Part shown: in pieces, positions 17,249 to 25,541 of the stretch
Layout of the letters: every line of letters starts with the position of its first letter
How positions within the stretch are numbered: the stretch's first letter is position 1
NCBI RefSeq assembly: GCF_000765145.1
Contig: NZ_JMGA01000066.1
Span: forward strand, 1 to 39,544
Source: Desulfosporosinus sp. HMP52
GTDB taxonomy: Bacteria; Bacillota; Desulfitobacteriia; Desulfitobacteriales; Desulfitobacteriaceae
Length of the DNA stretch: 39,544 bases
Direction: 5' to 3'
Program-made: the position numbers and the translations under genes
The notes under the pieces: generated by a model
Told to the model about the DNA's origin: nothing
The model's input: the letters and a program-made list of their open reading frames with translations, nothing else
Databases searched by the model: none

Positions 17249-18070
17249 TTAATCAACAAAAATTCCTTGCTCTGGCACGGCAATTTCTTCAAAATGATGA
17301 GTCAGCATGTCTAAATGAAGGGTCAACTCATCACCTTTCATTGGCTGACCGTGGCTGGGAATTACTAGAGAAGGCTTTAGGTCGCTTAATTTATCGACGG
17401 ATGATTTCGCTGCTTTCCAGTCAGTGGTTAGATAAGCCGGTGGACCACTTATTTGTTCGCTTTGTGTCATCACAGACAATAGGGATTCTTGTTTTACTGT
17501 CGTAAAGGCATCTCCCGGGATAAGTATGCCATCTGTTTCGTGGAATAGAGCTATATGACCGTCAGTATGGCCGGGGGTTAGTATCCATTTCCAACCGGGC
17601 ATACCCGGGACGCTGTGGTCTGAGGGAAGGGGATTAGCTCGAAAGCCAATGTCTATACTGGTGTGTGGAAAGGTGGGAGATATTGCTGCCACCAGTCCTC
17701 CGCCTACGCTTGGATCCGCCAGGGGATAATCTTTTTCTCCGGTAATGTAAGGAAGTTCGAACTCATGGGCATAAACCGGAATATCCCAATGCTGAGAAAG
17801 CTTGATTAGAGAGCCTACGTGGTCAAAATGTCCGTGAGTAAGAATAATGGCTTGAGGACGAACTCCTTTCCCAAAACGTTCCTCTGCTGCTTGAATTATA
17901 AAGTCTGCTGAGTTTTCCAGACCTGTATCAACTAGAGTCCAGTCACTTTGGTTTGGTTTTCCCACCAGATAAGCATTGACTATCGTGAATTGTAGGATAA
18001 GAATATCAGGGGTAACTTCCTTTGAAGAGGTTGTTAGCTTAGATAAGAACTCAACCAGCTTATTTCCCAA
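17249..18070 (-). CDS. MBL-fold metallo-hydrolase (glyoxalase II-like)
   Basis: A second MBL hydrolase, 273 aa, not closely similar to the one at 15463. It shows VDTG (~48-50), THGHFDHVG (His79, His81, Asp83, His84), TPGHTDGH (~163-170), IPGDA and the final VIPSHGQPM, the complete dinuclear metal set of the glyoxalase II/thioesterase-like group. TTG start preceded by GGAGGG at 7 bp. The gene is convergent with the nitroreductase gene; the plus-strand frame 17233-17505 in its 3' half is a shadow. Confidence 0.9.
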   Translation of the reverse strand: MGNKLVEFLSKLTTSSKEVTPDILILQFTIVNAYLVGKPNQSDWTLVDTGLENSADFIIQAAEERFGKGVRPQAIILTHGHFDHVGSLIKLSQHWDIPVYAHEFELPYITGEKDYPLADPSVGGGLVAAISPTFPHTSIDIGFRANPLPSDHSVPGMPGWKWILTPGHTDGHIALFHETDGILIPGDAFTTVKQESLLSVMTQSEQISGPPAYLTTDWKAAKSSVDKLSDLKPSLVIPSHGQPMKGDELTLHLDMLTHHFEEIAVPEQGIFVD

Positions 18071-18471
18071 TTATAATCCCTCCAGATTTTATTTTTAAAT
18101 AAAGTTAGCCCATACATCTAAGTTCTTTTACGCATTTTAGTATTCTCTGTCCTTGGTCAAGTATATATGCATAAACAATCAGGGGATGGATCACATGTCA
18201 AACTATGTGTGATCTATCCCCTGATTGTTTAAATGCGATTCGAGTCATTCTTTTTGCTTACTAGCCACAAAGGCTAACGAACTTAGTAAGAGATTCTAAC
18301 TTAGAGAACTACCATATGCTCAAGATCTGTAATTTAAAATAGAACTTCTAAAACTCCCATTTATATCCTGTGAATTTCATTGTAATTTAAGTTAATATGG
18401 AGATTATGAGATTACTAAGGAAAAGACTGAGCTAGGGCGTCAAAGTATGAACATTTAAGGAGGATTAGGAA
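18071..18471. other. Divergent intergenic region with a long hairpin
   Basis: 400 bp between the leftward MBL gene and rightward dltD. It contains the 23-bp stem-loop at 18173-18230 and no ORF with a ribosome site. Promoters must lie here but no clear -35/-10 pair stands out. Confidence 0.5.
18173..18230. repeat. 23-bp stem-loop (inverted repeat)
   Basis: 18173-18195 pairs with 18208-18230 (one G-T wobble) around a 12-nt loop; arms start AAACAATCAGGGGATGGATC. It sits upstream of both flanking genes, so it is not a usual gene terminator, although in the plus direction it ends TTGTTTAAA. Confidence 0.9.
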
Positions 18472-19737
18472 ATGCCCCTCGTAGCTCTAAATCAAAAGCC
18501 GTCCCAAAAACAAGAGCTAAAGGAACCTTTGGCCTTAAGATATTCACTGGCTGCGGTGCTTCTGGCAATTGTTCTTTTCGTGCTGACAATTACTAATCTT
18601 CGTGCTGGTTTAAAGCTGTTAGCCGAAAGGTTTATTCTTAAACCGGGTGTTGTCGAGGCTATAGGGGTTAACCCTAATTTCGACACATTTCAAGGAAGCA
18701 TCCTGCAGCAGGAAGCGATTGATACCCCGGGAGTGATTCCCATGTATGGATCCTCTGAAATGTCCATGATCAACAATTATCACCCGGCTAAAGTGCTAAC
18801 CCCTGAGACGGGCGTGACCCCCTTTTTGATTGGCAGGGGCGGAACCCAAACGATTATTAATGTACTGAACTTAGCTTCCCTTGAGGACTTAAGAGGAAAG
18901 AAAATTGCTATCTTTATAACCCCCCAGTGGTTTGGTCCGGGAGGAATCCCGCAATCAACTTTTGAAGGGAACTTTTCAGCCCTTCATGCCTATAACATGT
19001 TTTTTAGCGCTGATATTTCTCCGAGTTTGAAGCGTCAGATTGCTGAACGAATTCTCAGTTTTCCGGAAGCTTATAAAGATTATCCCTATCTTAAGAAGAT
19101 GTTAGAAAATGAAAACAATTCAAGTTTTTTGGCTGAGGTAAAGAAAACTTTGGATTGGTTTCCTGCTCGCATGGAATACTCGGCCTTAGAGGTTAGAGAT
19201 TTTTTCAATGTGAGATGGCAGGTTAAAGACCTGGCAGATAAGCAAGTGGCAAGATATTCGGCTAAAGCAGCGAATCCACCGGTAATAGAATGGGATAAAC
19301 TTCGTGAAGAAGCGAAAGTCGATGCCATTAAATCCACGGACAATAATCCATATAAGATGGATAATACATTTTATATGGAGTACCTGCTCCCGAAATTAAA
19401 AGAAAGCAAAGATAAAGATAAACACGATTTGAATTTATCTTCACCAGAATATAATGACTTAAAGCTCCTAATGCAAGTGCTAAAGGAAAAAGGCGCCAAA
19501 CCTCTATTTGTAATTATTCCTATGAACGGTCGCTGGTACGATTATACCGGCTTGGACCGTTTGCAGAGAGAACAGTGTTATCAAAAGTTGGCAGCCCTTG
19601 TCCAAGCAGAAGGGCATCCTCTGGCTGATTTTTCCTCTCATGAATATGAGGATTATTATCTCAAAGATCTTTGGCACCTGGCTTGGAAAGGCTGGGTCGA
19701 TGTCGATCAGAAGCTTTATGAATTCTATAGGCAGTAA
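18472..19737 (+). CDS. dltD: DltD-like D-alanyl-lipoteichoic acid biosynthesis protein
   Basis: An SGNH-fold, membrane-anchored extracellular protein that helps load D-alanine onto lipoteichoic acid in Gram-positive cells. The 421-aa protein has one N-terminal TM (~24-42), GSSE with the catalytic Ser (93-96), and the C-terminal Asp399-x-x-His402 (DLWH) of the catalytic triad, followed by the DltD ending WKGW. GGAGG lies 9 bp before the ATG. It is an orphan: no dltA, dltB or dltC flank it, so it may act with a dlt operon elsewhere or on another acyl carrier system. It stands alone here with no co-directional neighbour. Confidence 0.9.
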   Translation: MPLVALNQKPSQKQELKEPLALRYSLAAVLLAIVLFVLTITNLRAGLKLLAERFILKPGVVEAIGVNPNFDTFQGSILQQEAIDTPGVIPMYGSSEMSMINNYHPAKVLTPETGVTPFLIGRGGTQTIINVLNLASLEDLRGKKIAIFITPQWFGPGGIPQSTFEGNFSALHAYNMFFSADISPSLKRQIAERILSFPEAYKDYPYLKKMLENENNSSFLAEVKKTLDWFPARMEYSALEVRDFFNVRWQVKDLADKQVARYSAKAANPPVIEWDKLREEAKVDAIKSTDNNPYKMDNTFYMEYLLPKLKESKDKDKHDLNLSSPEYNDLKLLMQVLKEKGAKPLFVIIPMNGRWYDYTGLDRLQREQCYQKLAALVQAEGHPLADFSSHEYEDYYLKDLWHLAWKGWVDVDQKLYEFYRQ

Positions 19738-19845
19738 TAAGAGGCGGTTCACCGAGTGGGAGATTTCGGGTTGGTACGTTATCCATAGAGGATTGAGGCC
19801 GTCCTAAGGAGACTCTTCTAGTATGAAATTTGTTTACTGAGGCAT

Positions 19846-19900
19846 AAAAAGGGCGGTTTTGAGGTTTGGTTAATCTGGATTAGTCCACCTCGAACCGCCT
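19846..19900 (-). terminator. Intrinsic terminator of the double P-loop ATPase gene
   Basis: Minus-strand GGCGGTTCGAGGT (19900 to 19888) pairs with ACCTCAAAACCGCC (19864 to 19851) across a ~23-nt loop, followed by CTTTTT (plus-strand A-run 19846-19850). It may also end dltD transcripts from the other side. Confidence 0.75.
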
Positions 19901-19979
19901 AAATTAGTTATTCTCTGACCTCTGTGCTGCCCAATTATAAAATCAGCTTAAGCCGGGGACTTTAGCTTGCTGAGCCTTT

Positions 19980-21122
19980 TCAAATTTTATCAGGCAATGC
20001 TGTTCCCGGTGCGTTCACGGCAATTCCCAGATCAATCATAGTAAGGATGCGGTCTTCGATTTCTTGGCGTTTTTTCTCGATGGCGGGGAAGTCCATAGCG
20101 GCAACATAGTAGGTTTCCAGCAGGTCATGCGTTGCTTTAGCCCGACTGGAGTTCTTTATTGCACGCCCAATATTTTTAATCAACCGCTCGCGGCAATCTT
20201 CAATGTCGCTGGCAAAATCAGCCAGGCCAGCCTTATTGACACTCTGATCAAAATCCAGGGTGAGTTGCTGGCCGGAAAACTTCGGCGTGTATTCGTATGG
20301 CTCGGAAACTACACTCATAGCCAGATGCAGTTCGGGTATGATAATCAGATCCAACTTAGCCGGTTCAAGAATATTGTGATAATACTCGACATCTAAGCCA
20401 TAAGCGATTCCTCTTTCGGCAATACGGCTTAAGAAAGTCGACTTCCCAGTGCCGGGCTGCCCTTCTAGTGTGTAGAGAGTAGAGACATCATTCAGTAAAG
20501 TGTCAATATATTGAACTTTGCCCTGAGGGGTATGGGACCAGGCAAAAAGATGGCGCTCTTTGCCATTTCCGCCTTTTCCCGCTGGAAAAATCATCTTTTC
20601 AATGTTTAGAGTCATCTGGTTGACAGCCTGCCAATTTTGGAATTCCTTCACGTAGAACTCCCACTCTTCCAAGGCAATTTGAGCTTCTTTTAGGGCGAAA
20701 TAAGCGGCCTGGAAATAACGACTGTTCCGATAATTGCAGCCCATAATCTTCGATTTTGCTTTTTGAATTACGCTTTCGTCCCAATATTCCCCCAGGTTTA
20801 TGATTTCATCCACTGCTCCGGGATTCTTTGGGTCAACAATATGCGGAGCGGTGCCGTCCAAAAGGGCAACTCTTAAGGAGGGAATGACTAAGCCGTCAAT
20901 GGAATTGTTGTCGGAGGAACAACAATGGTATTCAAGGTCGTACCCCATTTTTAACATAGATTCAGCAATTTTTTTCATAAAGGTTGATTTGCCTACCCCG
21001 GGCCCGCCTTTGATTACAAATATATGTAGGGCATCTGACTCGATAATGTAATTGTAGTAGGAGTAAAAGCCTTGGGAGGTTACGGCACCCGGGAACATTT
21101 TCCTGACTATTGGTTTCGCCAT
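19980..21122 (-). CDS. PRK06851-type ATPase with two P-loops
   Basis: A cytoplasmic 380-aa protein made of two homologous P-loop halves: Walker A GGPGVGKST (39-47) and GQPGTGKST (221-229), each followed by an equivalent YDLEYHCC/LDVEYYHN strand and a hydrophobic strand ending in 'IPSLRVAL' or 'IPELHLAM'. That internal repeat defines a family found in spore-forming Firmicutes with no established function. GGAAGGGAC lies before the ATG. It stands alone with its own terminator; the upstream gap separates it from the divergent 200-aa gene. Confidence 0.82.
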   Translation of the reverse strand: MAKPIVRKMFPGAVTSQGFYSYYNYIIESDALHIFVIKGGPGVGKSTFMKKIAESMLKMGYDLEYHCCSSDNNSIDGLVIPSLRVALLDGTAPHIVDPKNPGAVDEIINLGEYWDESVIQKAKSKIMGCNYRNSRYFQAAYFALKEAQIALEEWEFYVKEFQNWQAVNQMTLNIEKMIFPAGKGGNGKERHLFAWSHTPQGKVQYIDTLLNDVSTLYTLEGQPGTGKSTFLSRIAERGIAYGLDVEYYHNILEPAKLDLIIIPELHLAMSVVSEPYEYTPKFSGQQLTLDFDQSVNKAGLADFASDIEDCRERLIKNIGRAIKNSSRAKATHDLLETYYVAAMDFPAIEKKRQEIEDRILTMIDLGIAVNAPGTALPDKI

Positions 21123-21327
21123 ATTGCGTCCCTTCCTTTCTACTTAAAACGTTTTCTTCTACTTTGCAATTTATGCAGAGAGAAAGAAGAATGTACTTAG
21201 TTTATGCCATAATTGTAGAAGAGTATTGAAGCAACCCGTCTTAAAAATCAGGAAAGCAGGAAAAAGAAGATAATGGTGGAAGTAACAGGAGAAGGATTCA
21301 TAAACAACTAGAAAGAAGGTTGAGTTC

Positions 21328-21930
21328 ATGAAAACTATGCCTTTTCACCCGCCTACAGATTATTACTGCAGGGAGTTGGCTCCTCTGGACGAAGAGATCT
21401 GCTCCCTTTTTGCCAAGCGCAAAGAGCAATCCAATGAAAATCCCGGTTTTCCCGATCTGGATCTGATTTCCTTGTGGAGCCAAGCCTTTGGTCTTAAGGA
21501 AGATTGGTTGCGCATGGTTTTTGCTTATTTACAAAGAGAAGAGCATATTCATGTGTCGGTAGAGCCGATTGGGTTTCTGAAATTTATTCCCGTTTTAAGA
21601 ACAGTGACTGTTGACAAGTTGTCGCACACTGTAACCTATATAAAACAATACAGCAATGCCAGTATTGTCTATATTGAAACTGAGGTGATCACCTCTGAGC
21701 CCTTTGTTCAGATAGGGCATGCGATGTTTGAACTGTCTATTGCACCAGAATATTTATGTATTCTAAACGGAGGGGGCGGTTCAGATAAAACAATGCAGCA
21801 TTCCTTTATGGTGACACCGTCCTTGCCAGACGATATCAGTGAGATGGAATTCCATTTAAGAGTTAAACCTTTGCCGGAGCAGGAGTTTCAGCGGGTTCTT
21901 CTTCAAGAAATTGCTGTGACCATTAAATAG
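21328..21930 (+). CDS. Conserved-looking hypothetical protein (200 aa)
   Basis: I recognise the start (PPTDYYCRELAPLDEEICSLFAKRKE) as the sort of chorismate-mutase-like or all-alpha N-terminus seen in unnamed Firmicutes proteins; the rest (residues 75-200) looks all-beta. No signal peptide, no TM helix, no catalytic motif recognised. AGAAGGTTGA precedes the ATG. Terminator at 22110 lies 180 bp downstream. Function unknown. Confidence 0.75.
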   Translation: MKTMPFHPPTDYYCRELAPLDEEICSLFAKRKEQSNENPGFPDLDLISLWSQAFGLKEDWLRMVFAYLQREEHIHVSVEPIGFLKFIPVLRTVTVDKLSHTVTYIKQYSNASIVYIETEVITSEPFVQIGHAMFELSIAPEYLCILNGGGGSDKTMQHSFMVTPSLPDDISEMEFHLRVKPLPEQEFQRVLLQEIAVTIK

Positions 21931-21978
21931 TGGCAAGCCATTTTGCAAATTGCTAATGCCAAGGCTAATAAATAGATT

Positions 21979-22143
21979 ATGGTATTGGATAAACAGAAAG
22001 TGAATTTTGTAGAGGATACAATCCTTTTTGATTATGCAGCGATCGTTTTAGAGGGAATGGATTCACAGATTATTGATGCATCAATCAGTGAGCCTGTAAA
22101 CACAACCAGAAAGGCCCCTGGGTATTATCCAGGGGCCTTTTGA
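21979..22143 (+). CDS. Questionable small ORF (54 codons)
   Basis: An ATG frame running into and through the terminator hairpin, ending TGA at 22141-22143. No ribosome site is visible and the last ten codons are the terminator stem, so I think it is a chance frame or the remnant of a gene. Listed because the gap is otherwise empty. Confidence 0.15.
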   Translation: MVLDKQKVNFVEDTILFDYAAIVLEGMDSQIIDASISEPVNTTRKAPGYYPGAF

Positions 22144-22144
22144 T
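22110..22144 (+). terminator. Strong intrinsic terminator
   Basis: Perfect 12-bp stem AAAGGCCCCTGG (22110-22121) with CCAGGGGCCTTT (22129-22140), loop of 7, then TTTT. Ends the 200-aa gene and may also stop the convergent TPR gene. Confidence 0.9.
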
Positions 22145-22171
22145 CTAACAGTTAGTCAAAATAATGCAAAA

Positions 22172-23170
22172 TTACTCCAGCTTAACCGACCCTCCTAAGG
22201 AGTATTCTTTGTTGTTATATTTAATAGAAAAGCCTATTTGATATTTGCCAGGAGGGGTGTCAAAGTTTTGAACAAGAATCCCGATGTTAGTGAAACCGTC
22301 ATAGGGCATAGTTCCATTATAAAGAATAAGTTTTGAATCAGATTGTGCAGCACCCGTTACTTCACAGCCCTGGGAGTCTTTTGGACCAGTGATAAAAAAT
22401 CTAAATCCACGATTGCCGTTTGAAGAAACTGAGTCCAAAAGACTCAACGTAAAAGGCCCTGAGGTTGATATAGCCCTGGGTAATGGACGACCGGACACCG
22501 TAGGAATTTGGGTTGGGTTTTTCTCAATAGTTTGTTCTCCGGACTTTTTTGCTGATTCCAATTTATTAGAAGCTTGTTTCTGGGCTATCTTTTCTGCTTC
22601 TGATTTTTTCAGCCCTTCCTCAATGATAGCAAGTTCCTTAGTATACCGATTTTTTAGTGTATTTGCGTCACTGTTAGAAGGATCAAAATCCAGAATAATA
22701 TCTAGGTAACTAATTGCATCCGAATATTTTTGATTAATTGCTTCTTGTTTTGCTTTATTGAGATTATCATTTCTATATTGGGCAATTATTTCTTGAGATT
22801 TCGTGTGATATTTCATATCAAGAGCATCCACTTGTCTAAACGCCTCAATCGCTTTGAGATATTCCTTCTGTTCAAATAACAGTGTTGCTTCATCGAAGTT
22901 TTCTTTTGATTTTTGTTGTCTCAAGGCATTATTTAGCTTCTCATTTATAAAATCGGTCTCGGTTTTATATGCTAAAGCCATATTATAGTTTGTTATCGCT
23001 TGATCGAAATCCTCTTTTTCTAACAACATTTCGGCTGACTTTAGCATTTGATTATAGCTATAATTGTTGAATGCGTATACGCCGGATGGAATCGATACAA
23101 TAAATAATAAAGTAATCAGGCCAATGTATATATTTTTCCTTGTCCAAAATATAGTCACTAGTACATTCAA
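22172..23170 (-). CDS. Membrane-anchored TPR-repeat protein
   Basis: A 332-aa surface protein. An N-terminal hydrophobic helix (~16-34, IGLITLLFIVSIPSGVYAF) anchors or exports it. Residues ~35-180 are TPR-like repeats (AEMLLEKEDFDQAITNYNMAL; ATLLFEQKEYLKAIEAFRQVD; DAISYLDIILDFDPSNSDA) that scaffold protein contacts. A Lys/Glu/Ser-rich linker leads to a C-terminal beta-rich domain (~235-332) ending GKYQIGFSIKYNNKEYSLGG, probably Ig-like. AAGGGGGAT precedes the ATG. Partner unknown. Confidence 0.82.
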   Translation of the reverse strand: MNVLVTIFWTRKNIYIGLITLLFIVSIPSGVYAFNNYSYNQMLKSAEMLLEKEDFDQAITNYNMALAYKTETDFINEKLNNALRQQKSKENFDEATLLFEQKEYLKAIEAFRQVDALDMKYHTKSQEIIAQYRNDNLNKAKQEAINQKYSDAISYLDIILDFDPSNSDANTLKNRYTKELAIIEEGLKKSEAEKIAQKQASNKLESAKKSGEQTIEKNPTQIPTVSGRPLPRAISTSGPFTLSLLDSVSSNGNRGFRFFITGPKDSQGCEVTGAAQSDSKLILYNGTMPYDGFTNIGILVQNFDTPPGKYQIGFSIKYNNKEYSLGGSVKLE

Positions 23171-23493
23171 TCCCCCTTATTGTAGTATTTTGAGGAGCTT
23201 ACGAGAATCATTTAACGTTGTATCTTGGGGAGTAAGTATCCTTAGGATTTATTCGCTACGAAATCCGAAAATACTGCAAGTTCTATAAAGTAATAAATGG
23301 AAGATGTCACTTAAGGTACTTGAGAATACAAGTGGATATAGGGGAATAACTTAAGATAGACTGTTTTTTGGGAACAGCCTAACTTCTTTGAACATGGCAT
23401 TATTTTCGCTGTTCGAGGAAGAATGTAAGGGGAAGAATCTTGATAGGTTAGCTATTCATCGCTGATGCCTATCAATTAAAGAGGTGCTACAAC
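23171..23493. other. Divergent intergenic region before the DUF475 gene
   Basis: Two local inverted pairs are visible: ACTTG/CAAGT near 23317-23332, and TTGATAGG/CCTATCAA around 23441-23477 just before the DUF475 ribosome site. I looked for a yybP-ykoY (manganese) riboswitch, often found before TerC-like genes, and did not see its conserved blocks. No ORF. Confidence 0.45.
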
Positions 23494-24420
23494 TTGGAGA
23501 TAGCTTCGATCCTAATGATTGTACTTGGTTTATGCATTTTTGAAGTCGTATCAGGCATTGATAATGCTGTTATTAACGCTGAAGTTCTGGCGACTATGTC
23601 GGCAAAAGCAAGAAGATGGTTCTTAATTTATGGTATCTTGATTGCAGTTTTTTTGGTCAGAGGCCTGTTGCCCTGGGGCATTGTCTGGGCAACCAACCCA
23701 GATATCGGTCCTATAGGAGCCCTGCTGGCTTCCTTTTCCAATGATCCGCATATACACGAATCTATTGAAGCTTCTGCACCTATCCTCATGCTCGGCGGCG
23801 GCGTTTTTCTGCTCTTTTTGTTCTTGCATTGGCTGTTCATGGAAGAAAAGTCCTTCGGTCTGCACAGCGAGAAACTCTTCCTGAAATACGGTGCCTGGTT
23901 CTTTGCCGTTGCTTCTATAATATTAGTCGTCATTGTTACTATGGCTCTGAAAACTAATCCTATTCTGGCACTTTCTGCAGTTATCGGCTCGTCTGCATTT
24001 TTTATCAGCGATGGATTTAAAAGGAACGCCAAGGAGAATGAACAGCGCCTCTTGAGTAATACCAGCAACATGTCTGATATCAGCAAAATTATGTATTTGG
24101 AGATTATTGATACTACCTTCTCCATAGACGGCGTTTTAGGAGCCTTTGCCTTTACCATGTCCATACCCTTGATCATTCTTGGCAATGGTCTGGGGGCTAT
24201 CGTAATTCGTCAGTTAACCATTGGAAATATCGATAGGATTAAGAACTATGTCTATCTTAAAAATGGTGCCATGTATTCCATCCTTTGCCTGTCTCTGGTT
24301 ATGATCTTCGAAGGTTTTCATGTCGAGGTTCCAACCATGTTATCCCCTGTAGTAACTATTGCGATAATTGCTTACTTCTTGCTTAAATCCTTGTCCCATG
24401 CCAAGAAAAACGCTATTTAA
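23494..24420 (+). CDS. TerC/DUF475-family integral membrane protein
   Basis: A 308-aa protein with about eight membrane helices and the DUF475/TerC features: a first helix ending FEVVSGIDNAVINAEVL and a middle FSIDGVLGAFAFT, each with a conserved Asp that could bind a metal ion within the membrane. TerC relatives are linked to manganese efflux and to tellurite-resistance clusters; DUF475 itself has no fixed function. TTG start preceded by AAGAGGTG at 7 bp. It is a single gene; a hairpin 180 bp downstream ends the transcript. Confidence 0.88.
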   Translation: MEIASILMIVLGLCIFEVVSGIDNAVINAEVLATMSAKARRWFLIYGILIAVFLVRGLLPWGIVWATNPDIGPIGALLASFSNDPHIHESIEASAPILMLGGGVFLLFLFLHWLFMEEKSFGLHSEKLFLKYGAWFFAVASIILVVIVTMALKTNPILALSAVIGSSAFFISDGFKRNAKENEQRLLSNTSNMSDISKIMYLEIIDTTFSIDGVLGAFAFTMSIPLIILGNGLGAIVIRQLTIGNIDRIKNYVYLKNGAMYSILCLSLVMIFEGFHVEVPTMLSPVVTIAIIAYFLLKSLSHAKKNAI

Positions 24421-24600
24421 CCATTCAAAACTGTACCTTAGTTAAAATCAGATACTTTCATAGTGCCTTAGACCTCTAAATATAATCTGGTTTGATCAAG
24501 TTCGTTCACTGAACTACCTCAGAACCAAAAAGTTTATGTCTAAGGGGGTCAGACTGCAAAGGCCAGGGCAAAGCAAATACCAATGCTTAGGTAATCAGTG
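24421..24600 (+). other. Leader-like region upstream of a terminator (possible small RNA)
   Basis: A TATAAT (24481-24486) with a poor -35 (TTCATA, 24457) and a hairpin AGTTC/GAACT near 24498-24514 precede a G-rich stretch (GGGGGTCAGACTGCAAAGGCC). The terminator at 24601 would end a ~165-nt RNA. I cannot assign a riboswitch class. Confidence 0.3.
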
Positions 24601-24657
24601 ATATGTTTTCTCAGGCAAGAAAAGGTGTATACCTTAACTGAGAAAACATATTTTTTT
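24601..24657 (+). terminator. Intrinsic terminator with nested inner stem
   Basis: ATATGTTTTCTCAG (24601-24614) pairs perfectly with CTGAGAAAACATAT (24638-24651), an inner AAGGT/ACCTT helix (24622-24635) is nested, and TTTTTTT follows. It separates the DUF475 unit from the van-like locus. Confidence 0.92.
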
Positions 24658-24740
24658 GATTCATATTATCCTTACCAAGGCAGGTTGAATTAATTTTAAG
24701 AACATTGATTCATTCTGGGTATGTGGGAAATACCTAAAAA

Positions 24741-24777
24741 TAAGGCCTTCATAAGGAAAACTTAAGAAATATATAAG
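24741..24777 (+). promoter_or_regulatory. VanR-type site: four TAAG half-sites at 11-bp spacing
   Basis: TAAG starts at 24741, 24752, 24763 and 24774, exactly 11 bp apart. OmpR/PhoB-family regulators bind direct repeats at one helical turn. The site lies about 100 bp before the vanZ-like gene and matches sites before vanR and the carboxypeptidase gene. Confidence 0.6.
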
Positions 24778-24874
24778 TACTTATTTACGTAAGCCTACTT
24801 CATTTTGGTAGAATGAAGTCAGTGAAATAGATATACTTCTCATCAATTTGAAATGTAAAAGGAGTTTAGATGAA

Positions 24875-25438
24875 ATGTCAGCCTGCAATCAATCAACTGA
24901 AGACAATTCTCATAAAAGAGCCAGAAGAGACTATATAGTAAAAATATTATCAAGAGGATTGCTAGCTGTATATTTAGTAATACTAATCTGGTTAGTATTA
25001 TTTAAATTACAATACGATATTTTGTCAGTATTTAATTATAACCATAGAAGTCTTAACTTGAATCCATTTGCTGCTCCTTTAAAGCTGAATGGAAGTATCA
25101 ATTTCGGAGAGATGATCAACAATTTTATAATCTTTATTCCCTTTGGCATGCTCATAAATGTCAATTACAAAAGAGTTGGATTTTTACCTAAGTTTACTAT
25201 GATTCTGGGTTTTAGCCTTACTGCCGAATTAATTCAATTTATCTTCGCTATTGGAGCGACTGACATAATTGATGTAATTACAAATACTGTTGGAGGCATT
25301 CTGGGACTGAAATTATATAGTTTTAGCAATAAGTATATTAGTAGTATAGTATTAGACAGGGTTATAATTGCATTTGGTACGCTTTTGCTTGTGTTTTTGC
25401 TCTATTACCGTATCTTTATACTGAGACTAATATATTAA
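24875..25438 (+). CDS. vanZ: VanZ-like membrane protein
   Basis: A 187-aa membrane protein of the VanZ-like family, with four or five helices and the signature segment NLNPFAAPLK ... EMINNFIIFIPFGMLI ... ELIQFIFAIGATDIIDVITNTVGG. VanZ confers low-level teicoplanin resistance in Tn1546, although many relatives do other jobs. The ATG at 24875 fits AAAGGAG better than the TTG at 24848. First gene of the van-like locus, downstream of an 11-bp-phased TAAG array, followed by vanR after about 100 bp. Confidence 0.85.
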   Translation: MSACNQSTEDNSHKRARRDYIVKILSRGLLAVYLVILIWLVLFKLQYDILSVFNYNHRSLNLNPFAAPLKLNGSINFGEMINNFIIFIPFGMLINVNYKRVGFLPKFTMILGFSLTAELIQFIFAIGATDIIDVITNTVGGILGLKLYSFSNKYISSIVLDRVIIAFGTLLLVFLLYYRIFILRLIY

Positions 25439-25450
25439 TTAATAAAACCT

Positions 25451-25484
25451 TAAGGTTTTCATAAGAAATTCATTATGATATAAA
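25451..25484 (+). promoter_or_regulatory. VanR-type site and promoter of vanR
   Basis: CTTAAGGTTTTCATAAGA (25449-25466) has TAAG at 25451 and 25462, 11 bp apart, with a partial TAAT at 25440. A -10-like TATAAA (25479-25484) lies 13 bp past the last half-site, no -35 consensus is seen, as in activator-dependent promoters. Suggests autoregulation. Confidence 0.55.
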
Positions 25485-25541
25485 TTATGTATGCAGTACA
25501 ATATAAAGTAAGTGTTTATCCAGGAAGAAGAGAGAGAACTT

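Noticed and set aside
17233-17505. Plus-strand 90-residue frame after the nitroreductase gene
   Set aside because: It lies wholly in antisense to a convincing MBL-fold gene with intact metal motifs and has no recognisable protein features.
23300-23493. yybP-ykoY manganese riboswitch before the TerC-like gene
   Set aside because: Considered because TerC-like genes often carry it, but the conserved aptamer blocks could not be found.
23628-24185. Minus-strand 185-residue frame
   Set aside because: It is antisense to the TerC/DUF475 gene, which has a good ribosome site and family motifs.
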